From Opitutales bacterium (GTDB lineage: Bacteria > Verrucomicrobiota > Verrucomicrobiia > Opitutales > JABSRG01): a stretch of DNA of 53,001 nt. The stretch's first letter is position 1; every line of letters starts with the position of its first letter. The stretch spans positions 1-53,001 of the forward strand of contig JABSRG010000017.1 in the NCBI GenBank assembly GCA_013215165.1. Direction: 5' to 3'. A program made the position numbers and the translations under genes. Positions 1-9,101 of this stretch are shown here, one piece after another. The notes beneath the pieces were generated by a model. The model did not search any database. It was not told the DNA's origin and saw only the letters and a list, made by a program, of their open reading frames with translations.

Positions 1-217
1 GGTTTCGTGGAGGATTGCTAGACAGCCAGGCTCTCGCATAGCTTAAACTGATAACCATTCAAGTTCGATGTGCAGGGTTAGGGCGGCAGCCGTTGGGTGG
101 GCCAAGTTTTCATCTGCTCCCTCGGCAATCGGTGTTGCGGTCATTCTACGAGACCATATCTCGCCCCGCACATTTAATCCCATTCGACTCGTGGTTTGGG
201 GCCTGCATGGATCTTCC

Positions 218-244
218 CCCGTATCATGCGCCACATGATACGGG
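218..244. repeat. perfect inverted repeat (hairpin)
   Basis: Two 11-base arms, cccgtatcatg at 218-228 and its exact reverse complement at 234-244, flank a 5-base loop. The hairpin lies about 30 bases beyond the stop codon of the minus-strand gene that ends at 274 and may protect or end that transcript. No T-run follows on either strand, so it is not a textbook intrinsic terminator. It may equally be a copy of a dispersed repeat. Confidence 0.5.
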
Positions 245-273
245 AGCGGCTGAAACATAGTGCTTTTATTTAA

Positions 274-1089
274 TCAAACACACTTGTGGAAGCCATAGCG
301 CTGGTCCGGAGCGATCAATTGCCAGAATACAGTATCACCTGAATTGAGATAATAATTTTCAAAGCTCATGCCTTCCATACCGTTGGTGCCGCCATGATTG
401 GGGGTGCCATTAATCGAGTAAAACCAGAAGGCAAAATCTGCATTTGGATTCTTACTCAAGTCATAGCATGAGTTGCTGAGGTCGGCTGAGTTACTGGAAC
501 CATCTATGGTGATTTCAGAAACAAAGGACTCACCCTGGGTGTTATTCACTGTCTGGTAGCTAATGTTGTTCGGAAAGGCCTGAGCTGCGCCGAGCAACAG
601 CCGGCCCACGGTCGTATAACCGGCCCCGAAGACAATTCGGAAGAAACGATATCTACTGTACGGACCCCCGTGAGCATCGACGGCTGCGTTTGTCTGACAG
701 GTGTAGTTGTTACTCCCCTGGGGATAATACACAAACATGTAGAAGGTCCCACCGTTTGAACTTGCATGTTCGGATGCCCCTGCTGAAGCAACCTCGGAGG
801 TAGCAGTGAGACAATCGCCTTGTACTGCTCCTGTTGAATTATGTATCACATTCTGGAGGAGGCGCAGGGAGCGGCGATACGAGCTCAATGAGCGAACAGC
901 AGCAAAGCCACTCTTTGCAGTCGGAGGTAGGTGGACTACTGAGCGGCGCAGCACGGAGCGCTCAGCTTTTGTCAAGCCATGTGAGTTTTCTGAAACGAGC
1001 GGATCTTTGATGAATTGTTCTAAAGCTTCGTCGCTTGAGAGCAATGTCTGGATGTATGCATCCAATTTTGAGGTGCCTTTATGCATCAT
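274..1089 (-). CDS. LigA-like N-terminus plus DUF4430-like C-terminal domain protein
   Basis: About 271 residues with no signal peptide or membrane segment. The first ~50 residues (…LEQFIKDPLVSENSHGLTKA…) resemble the small helical LigA-type domain (protocatechuate 4,5-dioxygenase A subunit) that also serves as leader in some RiPP precursors. The last ~160 residues resemble DUF4430/transcobalamin-C-like domains: a TVGRLL helix, a 'FVSEITIDG' strand, then FWFYSINGTPN followed by YYLNSGDTVFWQL. Four cysteines lie in the C-terminal half. I chose the double ATG at 1089/1086; a GTG at 1119 is also in frame. The gene is downstream of, and on the same strand as, a DUF3276 protein and a cyclic-peptide-type exporter. 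Function unknown: the domain matches are by eye, and a RiPP role is only a possibility. Confidence 0.6.
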   Translation of the reverse strand: MMHKGTSKLDAYIQTLLSSDEALEQFIKDPLVSENSHGLTKAERSVLRRSVVHLPPTAKSGFAAVRSLSSYRRSLRLLQNVIHNSTGAVQGDCLTATSEVASAGASEHASSNGGTFYMFVYYPQGSNNYTCQTNAAVDAHGGPYSRYRFFRIVFGAGYTTVGRLLLGAAQAFPNNISYQTVNNTQGESFVSEITIDGSSNSADLSNSCYDLSKNPNADFAFWFYSINGTPNHGGTNGMEGMSFENYYLNSGDTVFWQLIAPDQRYGFHKCV

Positions 1090-1338
1090 GAACAATATTA
1101 AACGATATTTGCAGAGCACCGCCTGCGGGAAAACTTTGCCCTCAGTGTAACGGCGTCACGCTATATACGCCTACGTAAAGAGTTTTTTACAAAATCGACT
1201 CGGCGACTTCATTTTGAACCAGGCTTGCCTGAGATAGGGTCAATATTTCATGGCCAAACGAGTGTCGCATCAGAATTCTTTTCCAGAATACCTGAAGGGG
1301 AGGCAGCCCTTTAATTGTAGGTCGGCAAACAAATTGGG

Positions 1339-1575
1339 CTATTCCTCTTCTTCCTCGTAATCGAGGAATTCATCCAAGGTGTCCACAAACTCCTGCAAGG
1401 CGCTCATGGGTAACATAATTGTGTCTCGCCGGCCGTTGACATCTTCGGTGATCTTTAAAACACGGCCTCGGTCGTTTTCTTTGAGGTCGAGATAGAACAC
1501 TTTTCGGTCGGCGAAGACTTTCTCACTTTTGAGGAAATCACTCATATATTCTACGTTTTTGCGCGTTATGACCAT
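1339..1575 (-). CDS. DUF3276 / PUR-domain nucleic-acid-binding protein
   Basis: A small acidic protein of 78 residues from the ATG at 1575, which has GAAGG four bases upstream; a TTG at 1596 would add seven residues. The core (RKVFYLDLKEN, RGRVLKITED, TIMLPMSALQEF) matches the beta-beta-beta-alpha PUR repeat of DUF3276 proteins, whose characterised relative is the Borrelia regulator BpuR, a single-stranded DNA/RNA binder. The chain ends in a Glu-rich tail, as is common in this family. It lies about 90 bases downstream of the ABC exporter on the same strand and may share its transcript. Its target is unknown. It stops at TAG. Confidence 0.8.
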   Translation of the reverse strand: MVITRKNVEYMSDFLKSEKVFADRKVFYLDLKENDRGRVLKITEDVNGRRDTIMLPMSALQEFVDTLDEFLDYEEEEE

Positions 1576-1668
1576 CGCACCTTCGGCTTCTTTCAAGCTT
1601 TTTTCTCTAGGGTCATTTTTTAGCAGGTCTGCGTGAGGTGATTTGGTCGGTGACTGCGCTGTGAAATC

Positions 1669-3330
1669 TTAGAAGGGATTTTCGCCATTTTGGATACGGT
1701 GCATCTTCCCTTCCTCGAATTTGTAGACCTCGTCGGCGACATCGAAATACTTATCATCGTGCGTCGCTGCTAAGATTGTTTTTCCTTCAGCTTTAAGCTG
1801 GGGGAGGATTTCTTTATAGAAATAACGCCGGAAAGTGGGATCTTGATCGGCGGCCCATTCGTCGAAGATGAAGATAGGTTTGTCTTCGACCATTGTTAGC
1901 ACCAGGGCAAGGCGTTTGCGCTGGCCGGTAGAGAGCTGAGTATTGGAAATGGCTCTGCCCGTCACTTTTGTGCGATCCTGTAGCTCCATCTTATGGATGA
2001 GTTGATCGATTCGGTCTTCGTCAAGGTCGTCGATGCCGTAGATCTGATCAAAGAGATGAAAGTCCGAAAAAACGGGTGAGAACAGGTTACGATAACGGCG
2101 ATAGAGGCGTTTGCCCAAAACACGGCCGTTGATGTTAATGCTGCCTTCGCTCGGTGGGTAGAGGCCTGTGAAGAGTTTAATGAACGTGGATTTTCCACTG
2201 CCATTACCTCCGACGATGAAGACGATCTTACCGGGTTCTAATGTGAAGTCGACAGGACCGAGCTGAAACCGTCCTGGGCTACCATTGTTGTAGTGAAAAG
2301 AGATGCCTTTGCATTCGATATGCTCAAAGGGGAGAGGCTGTGAATCTTGAATCTCCGTATCTTCCAGCTCGGGCTGCAGGGTTTCGAGCTGTTGTTCAAG
2401 CTTGTCAATTTCGGTGACGGAGACAGTGGCCCGCGTGTAAAATGAGTAAGTGGTAACCATTTCACTGATGGGACCGACGATGAAAAGAATAACTGATGTA
2501 AGAGCGATAATGGTAGGGGCTAGGTCAATCTCGAGATTGGGCAAAATGAAGATCACAACAGCGAGCAGCACGTAGAAAGTGGTCTGTGATAACAACATGT
2601 TGCGGTTTACCAAATCCCCGACCTTGATCTTATAAGTCTGGGCTTCCATCGAAGATTTCCTCAGAGCGCTTTCGAAGAATGCGTTGTCCTTGCGGCTGTT
2701 GAGTTTGAGCTCTTTGAAGCCTTTGAGGAGGTCGTCGAAGGCCTTGTAAAACTGGCCTTCTTTCGCAGCCGTGGCCATGAGGTATTTTACCACGTCCTTC
2801 TGATTCGACATGTAGATGAGAATCGCCCCGCCAAGGACAGCGAGAGTCAGGAGAAAGGCTGTCTTGGAAATCATCAGGATATAGAAAGAAGAAACGATGA
2901 TCAGCAGGACCGAAGAAGCAGCGTTGATAATCAAACCGGAGGCCTGAGAGATCACCATGGTGTGGGTGGAGACGACGGTTTGGAGGAGACCGGAGTCCAT
3001 TTTCTCAAACGTGAGCAGGTCGGCTTTGCGCACCTTGTCGGCGATGCGGATACGCACCTGATCGACGATGCCTTCGACGATGATGTTCGTTTTATTGAGG
3101 ACGTGGCGTTTGCTTGTGTAAAAGGCAAAGAAGGCGACGCCAAACATCAACAGGTAGGGAAAATTTAGATTTCCGGGGGCCGCCATCGGTGCTGCCGTCA
3201 CGAGCACGGCCACCATGATGCCGTTGATTATGCCCGCAGCTGCGGTGAGCCAAAGAAGCTGAGCACCGAATTCCTTAGACTCGCGATTTAGGAAACGGAA
3301 AAATTCCAGAGACTGCTGCTGTTTTGCCAT
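1669..3330 (-). CDS. cyclic-peptide-type ABC exporter (SyrD/PvdE/YojI family), fused TMD-NBD
   Basis: A 553-residue half-transporter in the inner membrane. Residues ~20-310 hold about six membrane helices. Residues ~335-553 are the ATPase domain, with Walker A GGNGSGKST near residue 375, signature LSTGQRKR near 470, Walker B IFIFDEWAADQDP near 487 and a switch His (ATHDD) near the end. The relaxed D-loop (EWAADQDP) and a short linker without peptidase domain fit the cyclic peptide/siderophore exporter family (TIGR01194-like), which moves microcin-like peptides or pyoverdine precursors out of the cytoplasm. No peptide synthetase gene is adjacent. The substrate may be a peptide encoded elsewhere, or the transporter may act in peptide resistance. 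ATG start at 3330. Confidence 0.85.
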   Translation of the reverse strand: MAKQQQSLEFFRFLNRESKEFGAQLLWLTAAAGIINGIMVAVLVTAAPMAAPGNLNFPYLLMFGVAFFAFYTSKRHVLNKTNIIVEGIVDQVRIRIADKVRKADLLTFEKMDSGLLQTVVSTHTMVISQASGLIINAASSVLLIIVSSFYILMISKTAFLLTLAVLGGAILIYMSNQKDVVKYLMATAAKEGQFYKAFDDLLKGFKELKLNSRKDNAFFESALRKSSMEAQTYKIKVGDLVNRNMLLSQTTFYVLLAVVIFILPNLEIDLAPTIIALTSVILFIVGPISEMVTTYSFYTRATVSVTEIDKLEQQLETLQPELEDTEIQDSQPLPFEHIECKGISFHYNNGSPGRFQLGPVDFTLEPGKIVFIVGGNGSGKSTFIKLFTGLYPPSEGSININGRVLGKRLYRRYRNLFSPVFSDFHLFDQIYGIDDLDEDRIDQLIHKMELQDRTKVTGRAISNTQLSTGQRKRLALVLTMVEDKPIFIFDEWAADQDPTFRRYFYKEILPQLKAEGKTILAATHDDKYFDVADEVYKFEEGKMHRIQNGENPF

Positions 3331-3436
3331 AATGGATACAGGACAGCGGGAGACGACAGCGGAAGGCGAAGCTTGTCTAGATCAAAGTCAGATCTATGAA
3401 TTTATGACGCTCTTGTGGTGCTAGGTTCGTTCAATG

Positions 3437-4435
3437 CTATTTTGATAAAATCGCGATAGTATGAAATGAAGTTCCTTTTCCAGTTTCTGGATCCTTTGGT
3501 ATGGACGCACCGATTTCGGGGATATTTCGCCAAGATTGGCGTGCCGGATCTTCACTCAGAAAAAGAGATTCCCAGGCAGCGGCTATGCTCTTTTCCCCAT
3601 CACTCCAGAGAATGCGTGGGGCTGCCCTGGGAGCTACTCTGATTTTTTCTCGGTCAATAGACAGACGTTTCCACACACTTCCATCGGTTGAAATGAATGG
3701 TGCCGCTCCGCCCTCTGCTATCAGGTGTAGTCCATCGTCGATCACTGCACGGAAGTCGTTTCCATAGGGATTGAAGGAAAGCAGCTGCCATTGTTTACCG
3801 TCCATGGAGCGTTCACAGAGTTCTCTGCGGCCGACTGTGAGAAAATGGTTTTCACGAAAGATAATGTCACGGGCGTGTTTCTGCTGGGTCGCGAAGCTAT
3901 CAATTTTTTCCCCGTTTGTCGTGGTCGCTTTAAAACCATTGTCAAGGTATCCAGTTTCGCTCCATTCGTGCGTACCAATGAGAACGAAAGTGTTGTTTCC
4001 AAACGCTAATTTCAGGGGTGTCAACTTGAGGTGATCTGGAAGTCTTGCCCCGGTTTCCCAATGTTCTCCGTCTTCCGAAATAATAAACCGGTTGCCCTCG
4101 ATAGCGACAAACCGTCCATTGCAGAATGCTATCGAAGAGACGCGTTTTGGGCGAGGAGGCAGATTCTGCCAAGTTTCTCCATCGGCGCTGAACACGATCC
4201 TGCCTTTTTCAAAATCTCCTCCGACGGCGACAAATCTTCCATTGCCTGATGCGAGGTCCAAGAGGCTGTGCTCGGTGCTGTATTCGCTAAATATCGGGAC
4301 AGATGCATGTTTCCAGTCGCTGACGTTGTCTGAATACAAGATATCAGTGCCCAAGCCGATGGCTACGAAACGCTGAGGGCTGCCTGGAAGCGTTGAAGCG
4401 AAAATGCAGAGGGCGAACATGAGCGTAAATTTCAT
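3437..4435 (-). CDS. secreted BNR/sialidase-like beta-propeller repeat protein
   Basis: About 332 residues from the ATG at 4435, with an N-terminal signal peptide (MKFTLMFALCIFASTLPGSP). The mature protein is built of repeating units in which 'RFVAVGG' or 'RFVAIEG' strands alternate with Asp-box-like 'SADGETW', 'SEDGEHW', 'STDGSVW' motifs, typical of BNR/WD40-like propellers that are usually periplasmic or extracellular. No catalytic sialidase residues are evident. It starts within a few bases of the stop of the upstream esterase gene, so the two are translationally linked and probably act on the same surface or periplasmic substrate. Its stop TAG is followed two codons later by TGA. Function unknown. 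Confidence 0.7.
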   Translation of the reverse strand: MKFTLMFALCIFASTLPGSPQRFVAIGLGTDILYSDNVSDWKHASVPIFSEYSTEHSLLDLASGNGRFVAVGGDFEKGRIVFSADGETWQNLPPRPKRVSSIAFCNGRFVAIEGNRFIISEDGEHWETGARLPDHLKLTPLKLAFGNNTFVLIGTHEWSETGYLDNGFKATTTNGEKIDSFATQQKHARDIIFRENHFLTVGRRELCERSMDGKQWQLLSFNPYGNDFRAVIDDGLHLIAEGGAAPFISTDGSVWKRLSIDREKIRVAPRAAPRILWSDGEKSIAAAWESLFLSEDPARQSWRNIPEIGASIPKDPETGKGTSFHTIAILSK

Positions 4436-4440
4436 AGAAT

Positions 4441-5352
4441 TCAATCGGACTGGGTTTTAGATTGAAGATGCTCTTCAAGGAATGCATCTCGCAGCGCAAT
4501 AAACTCTGGATCTGCCTTGATCCGATGACCGCCGGAATCTTCGAAGATATCGACTTGAACACCCTGATCGCGAAAGCGGTTTGTGTATGCAACGACACGG
4601 CGTTTGGGAGCAGCATTATCTTTGATTCCATACTTATACAAAATCGGGGGGTCTGTCGGGTCTGCGTAATCGACGGCGTTGGCGTGACGGCTGTAGTCGG
4701 AGAATTCTCTGATGGGTCCCCCGAATAAAACACTGTAAGGGCTATCATACCAATTGGGTTTCCAATGTTTCTTCTTAGATGGTCGCCGGGGGAAGGAAAC
4801 GGCTCCATTCATACTTATTACAGCGAGGACGCTGCTGGGCTGATCGAGGTGCTCTCCCCGATCGAAAAGGTGAGGCGCATTACTCGTTATTCCGATCATA
4901 TCTGCGAGATAACTTCCGGCAGAGAACCCCGCGACGGCCAAGCGCTCTGGATCTATATTGTAGTTAGCTGCATGAGCTCGCAACCAGCGAATAGCTGATT
5001 TGCAGTCTTCGATTTGAGCGGGCCAGGCAGCTTCGCGACTTCGACGATAGCCGACGCTTGCGACAGCGTAGCCTTGATCTGTGAGATGATGATAATCTCC
5101 GATGTTGTGCTTGTCTCCTCCCCACCAGGACCCTCCGTGAATCCATACAATCAAAGGGAATTGTTCCTCTTGTCCGGGGAGGTAGATATCGAGTAATTGG
5201 TGTGGATGCCCGTGTGTCACGTAAGGGACATCACGAAAGACGATGACGTTGCCAGCAGGTTCAGGGATCTCCGGATCGTTTCCATAAAGGGTAGTTTCTG
5301 CGAGGCAGAGTGTAAGGCCGATCAGGGTAGAAATTCTGACAACTATATTCAT
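4441..5352 (-). CDS. secreted alpha/beta-hydrolase, carboxylesterase (BD-FAE/Est family)
   Basis: About 303 residues from the ATG at 5352, chosen because it opens a clear signal peptide (MNIVVRISTLIGLTLCLA); an earlier in-frame start at 5394 would put 14 residues before it. The fold shows the oxyanion-hole motif WIHGGSWWGG, the nucleophile elbow AGFSAGSYLA (catalytic Ser) and a C-terminal Asp/His region (FEDSGGHRI). This pattern is typical of feruloyl/acetyl esterases of the BD-FAE type and of lipase-like HSL relatives, which often trim acylated polysaccharides. It is the first gene of a two-gene unit with the BNR-like protein. Substrate not determinable from sequence. Confidence 0.85.
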   Translation of the reverse strand: MNIVVRISTLIGLTLCLAETTLYGNDPEIPEPAGNVIVFRDVPYVTHGHPHQLLDIYLPGQEEQFPLIVWIHGGSWWGGDKHNIGDYHHLTDQGYAVASVGYRRSREAAWPAQIEDCKSAIRWLRAHAANYNIDPERLAVAGFSAGSYLADMIGITSNAPHLFDRGEHLDQPSSVLAVISMNGAVSFPRRPSKKKHWKPNWYDSPYSVLFGGPIREFSDYSRHANAVDYADPTDPPILYKYGIKDNAAPKRRVVAYTNRFRDQGVQVDIFEDSGGHRIKADPEFIALRDAFLEEHLQSKTQSD

Positions 5353-5510
5353 CAGTGCACTAGGATTAAGGTGTCGATAAGTAAAGGTTATCAACGCCTG
5401 GCGACTATAGTTTCGGCGGAATGCGTTGGTTATGGATTCAGGTTTGACTGTCTCGCCACCGAGATCAACAGCACCCGCTGCGCCGTATAGAAGGCTCTGG
5501 TGGCCCTAGC

Positions 5511-6962
5511 TTATGAGCGTTCTGTAGATTCCATTCCCATGAAACCGTAGAAGTTTGTGAGAGACTCGTTGAGTGCATCGGATTGTTGCTTCAGGTTTTC
5601 CGCCGATGCTGCCGACCGGTCTGCAGTTCGAGAATTGTTTTGAACCACCTTATCAATCTCGCCGACAGCGCCGCTGAGTTGTTCAATACTGGCTGACTGT
5701 TCTTTGGAGCCCTCGGCAATCTTTCTGACGATGGTCGAGATCTCCTCCACGGACTGTTCTACCTTTGCAAATGCCTCGTTGGCCTCGTTAGCCTGAGCGG
5801 TGCCGATGTTTATCTGGCCTACCGATGTTACGATGAGCTGAGACGTCTCTGAAGCTGCGGTCGAAGCACGCATAGCTAAGCTACGTACTTCGTCGGCGAC
5901 GACCGCAAAGCCTGCACCTGCTTCGCCAGCTCGGGCGGCCTCGACAGCTGCATTGAGTGCCAGAATGTTTGTCTGAAAAGCAATCTCATCGATTGTCTTA
6001 ACGATATCCTGAGTTCTTTCGCTAGACTGCGAGATGACCGCCATCGACGAGATGAGAGAATTCATCTGATTGTTGGCGGCTTCGACGATACCCTTGCTTT
6101 GCGTGCCCAGGGAATTTGCAGATACGGTATGTTCTGTATTGGACTGGATCATCTCGGAAATATCCTTGAGTGATGCTGAGGTTTCCAAAACGGCTGAAGC
6201 TTGATTACCTGCGCCTTGTGCGAGCGTCTCAGAAGATCTTGCTAGGCCGTCCGAGTTCTTACGCGTTTCTTCGGCAGCTGCGCGAATGTTGATGAGGAAT
6301 CGGCTAATCGGAGTGGTCACTCCGAAGTATACAAATGTGGCTGTGATTAAGATACCGACGAGCAGAATAATCCCGGTGACGTTGATGATGTAAATCTTGG
6401 TCTGTATTGACGCCATTTTTTCCTCGTTCAAAGCATCCTGCCTTTCGCTGTAGAAATTAAGGTATTTCTCGAGCGCTTTTTCGTAGGTGTGGAAAACTGG
6501 CTCGCATTCGGTGAGTTGCATGGTGTGGGCTTCGTCGAATCTACCCGCCTCACTGGTGGCATATATGCGTTCGATGATGCTGATCCACTGATCCCATAGC
6601 TCTGAGATTTCCGCGTAGATGGCTTTGCCTTTATCACTGAATAAACTTTCCTCGTAAATAGCGTAGGCGGCTTCTGCTTGCTGACGTTTTTCGCCGATTC
6701 GCTGAGCCAAGATTTTACGAACCTCTGGTTCAGGGGTCCGCGCAATTACCAATACATCCATACGCATGGCATAAGAAGCCGCAGCGAGTCGGTTGAGAGC
6801 CTGAGTTTCTGGGATTTCGTTGGCAATGTGATCGGCCATTTCTCCGCTCATATTGGACATGAAAACGTTATTAGAAATCAGCGAAACTATCAACATTGAG
6901 ATTGGAATCGAGAAACCAATGATCAACCTTCGCTTGAGAGGAATTCTGCTTTGTTCACTCAT
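5511..6962 (-). CDS. methyl-accepting chemotaxis protein
   Basis: About 483 residues from the ATG at 6962, which has GAGAAG upstream; a start at 7007 is also in frame. There is an N-terminal membrane helix (residues ~12-32), a ~150-residue four-helix-bundle sensor domain, a second membrane helix ([10 protein letters not shown] region), a HAMP-like stretch, and the signalling hairpin with the conserved tip around [17 protein letters not shown]. It should signal to CheA/CheW from the inner membrane. No che cluster adjoins it; a CheV-like gene lies 24 kb away at 30952. Ligand unknown. Confidence 0.93.
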   Translation of the reverse strand: MSEQSRIPLKRRLIIGFSIPISMLIVSLISNNVFMSNMSGEMADHIANEIPETQALNRLAAASYAMRMDVLVIARTPEPEVRKILAQRIGEKRQQAEAAYAIYEESLFSDKGKAIYAEISELWDQWISIIERIYATSEAGRFDEAHTMQLTECEPVFHTYEKALEKYLNFYSERQDALNEEKMASIQTKIYIINVTGIILLVGILITATFVYFGVTTPISRFLINIRAAAEETRKNSDGLARSSETLAQGAGNQASAVLETSASLKDISEMIQSNTEHTVSANSLGTQSKGIVEAANNQMNSLISSMAVISQSSERTQDIVKTIDEIAFQTNILALNAAVEAARAGEAGAGFAVVADEVRSLAMRASTAASETSQLIVTSVGQINIGTAQANEANEAFAKVEQSVEEISTIVRKIAEGSKEQSASIEQLSGAVGEIDKVVQNNSRTADRSAASAENLKQQSDALNESLTNFYGFMGMESTERS

Positions 6963-7171
6963 ATCAACTGACTTCTCTTTTGAAAAACTGGATAGAAATA
7001 AGATCAATGGAGTCCTATACGCATTAGCTCTAAGAGGCCGCCGAATGGGTCTAGATCCTTAGCTGAATATTTATGCAAAGGATTCCCTTGGTTTCTTCGA
7101 CGTGTCTTTTTGTTAGCGAATTAGGCAATACAGTTTGGCTTAAATTCCGAGTGTCCTATGTGTGAGGGAGG

Positions 7172-8959
7172 ATGTTTTATCTCGAGCCATGCGAACGTAA
7201 ACTCTGGACACTCAATCCTCTTTTGAAGGTTCTTAATCGAGTGAATCCATTATACCTCACCGATTTTATCCAGGCTGGCGATGCCGAGAATGACCTCGTT
7301 CCTGCTATCCGCCGTGCTGTTGAGCAACTCAAGGACGGGCAGACTCTCATTTTTCCAGAGGGCGAATACGATTTGCTGCAAGAGACTGCAGAACAAACGC
7401 TGTTGCCGATTACCAATCATGATTTGTGTCCGAGAGTCCATGGAATTTTGCTCCGGGGCAAGCGGGACATCACGATCGAGGGAAATGGATGCAGGCTCTA
7501 CGCTGATGGTCTGGTAGCGCCCCTATGGATTCAGGACTGTCACAATATTACTGTAAACCACCTTACCTTTGATCGTCATGAATTTCTAAACGGATCGGGT
7601 GAGGTGGTCGCTGCAGGCGACGGCTGGATGGAGTTGGAGCTACCGCCTGAAAACAATCCCGGGTGGTTTATTCACAACGGTATCCTGACATTCAAATCTC
7701 GCTATTGGTCAGAGCAATTGGACAGCCTCTTTGAGTGGGATACCCAAAAACGCCTGCCAGCTCGGGGGAGCGCCGACAATTGTGGGGCCGGTTGGCAGGT
7801 CCAATGGCAGGCCGAACAGATGACAGCGACAAAAATTCGGCTATCAGGATCGTTTGAACATCCCGTGACTGTCGGGAATCAAATGATGCTGCGCTGCTCA
7901 AAACGTTATGCTCCTGGCGTGAGCATGAGCCACAGCTCGGACATCAAGCTCAATCATATCACGGTGCACGCTTGCGGAGGTATGGCCTTTATCGGTCAGC
8001 GTTGTCGGGATGTATCCTTAAAACGCTGCGTCGTGGCTCCCAGCCCCAAGAAGACCCGCATAGATGCGGATTGCTTCGATGCTACCCATTTTTCGAATTG
8101 CGCAGGTCATATTCTCATCGAGGACGGACGGTTTGAGAATCAGCTCGATGATGCCACCAATATCCACGGCGCTTATTTCCAGGTGATCCGCCAGCTCGAT
8201 GCGCATACCTTACGCCTGGATTTGCGACATCCTCAACAGGCGGGCGCTCCCGTGGGTGAGCAGGGAGATACCTTTGAGCTCTGTCGCCTAGATACTGCGG
8301 AAGCCTACTGGACCGGCAAAGCTGCAGAGGTAACTATCCAAAACATGTCGACCGTCGATGTGCGCTTTTCTGAGGCTTTACCTGATAATGTAGCGATCGG
8401 CGATGCGCTCGATAACATCGATTGGTTTCCTGACTTCACCATGCGTCGGTGCTTTATGCGTGGCAATCGAGCGCGTAATACCCTCATTAGCACACGTGGA
8501 AAAGTGCTTATGGAAGAGAATTTCTTCCAATCAGCTGGAGCGGCTGTTCAGACTGCAGGAGCCATCGGGTTTTGGAATGAATCCGGGCCCGTGCACGACC
8601 TTACTCTGCGAAAAAACACCTTCGATCACTGTGCTTACAATGCGCCGAAGTGGGGTGCAGCAGTTCTTGAACTCAAGCCAAACTTAAAAAGGCCGGCATT
8701 GCGTCATACGCCTTATCATCGAAAGATTTTGATCGACGAGAATACGTTCCTGTGCGCGCACGACAAAGTCTTGGATTTGGCCTTGGTCTCTGACCTTACC
8801 TTTAAAAATAATAAGCTCAGCAGAGACGACGGGGCCGAGTGGGGTGATTGGCTGAATGAGAGTCAGTCGGACGGCTTGGTTGTGGAAGATAACTTGTTTG
8901 CGTACTCAGGAAGGCTCGAGGTTGTGCCTGGGTCTCCGGTCGCAGATTCGACTCGTTGA
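7172..8959 (+). CDS. GH110-like alpha-1,3-galactosidase, right-handed beta-helix
   Basis: A 595-residue protein with a pectate-lyase-like parallel beta-helix (repeating HNITVNHLTF, SDIKLNHITV, VLMEENFF-type strands). The motif FDATHF with LDDATNIHG 23 residues later places three aspartates at 303, 326 and 327. From memory, this spacing is the same as that of the catalytic Asp321/344/345 of the marine GH110 enzyme PdGH110B, which removes terminal alpha-1,3-galactose with inversion. No signal peptide is visible, so a cytoplasmic or otherwise exported enzyme is possible. The ATG at 7172 has GGGAGG directly touching it, which is not a working spacing. A GTG at 7241 with GAAGG upstream may be the true start. 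Confidence 0.75.
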   Translation: MFYLEPCERKLWTLNPLLKVLNRVNPLYLTDFIQAGDAENDLVPAIRRAVEQLKDGQTLIFPEGEYDLLQETAEQTLLPITNHDLCPRVHGILLRGKRDITIEGNGCRLYADGLVAPLWIQDCHNITVNHLTFDRHEFLNGSGEVVAAGDGWMELELPPENNPGWFIHNGILTFKSRYWSEQLDSLFEWDTQKRLPARGSADNCGAGWQVQWQAEQMTATKIRLSGSFEHPVTVGNQMMLRCSKRYAPGVSMSHSSDIKLNHITVHACGGMAFIGQRCRDVSLKRCVVAPSPKKTRIDADCFDATHFSNCAGHILIEDGRFENQLDDATNIHGAYFQVIRQLDAHTLRLDLRHPQQAGAPVGEQGDTFELCRLDTAEAYWTGKAAEVTIQNMSTVDVRFSEALPDNVAIGDALDNIDWFPDFTMRRCFMRGNRARNTLISTRGKVLMEENFFQSAGAAVQTAGAIGFWNESGPVHDLTLRKNTFDHCAYNAPKWGAAVLELKPNLKRPALRHTPYHRKILIDENTFLCAHDKVLDLALVSDLTFKNNKLSRDDGAEWGDWLNESQSDGLVVEDNLFAYSGRLEVVPGSPVADSTR

Positions 8960-8986
8960 ATTTGCTATGATCGCACATCCGCCTGG

Positions 8987-9069
8987 CACGGCGACAGAGC
9001 GCCGTGGCCACAACTGTTGGTTGAACTAGTGATGCGTCGCCCTCCAGCGCATCCTATAGTTGGAGGGGC
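8987..9069. repeat. two hairpins between convergent genes
   Basis: The gap between the GH110-like gene and the convergent TpsA gene holds two inverted repeats: cacggcg/cgccgtg (8987-8993 and 9000-9006, loop 6) and ccctcca/tggaggg (9040-9046 and 9061-9067, loop 14). They sit where terminators for both genes are expected, but neither is followed by a T-run, so termination is a suggestion only. Confidence 0.35.
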
Positions 9070-9101
9070 ATGCTTTGATGTGACCCAATGGGCCGATTGC
9101 C

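Noticed and set aside
43-258. 71-residue open frame on the minus strand
   Set aside because: No recognisable motif, no ribosome binding site, unusual composition, and it contains the 218-244 hairpin; likely chance.
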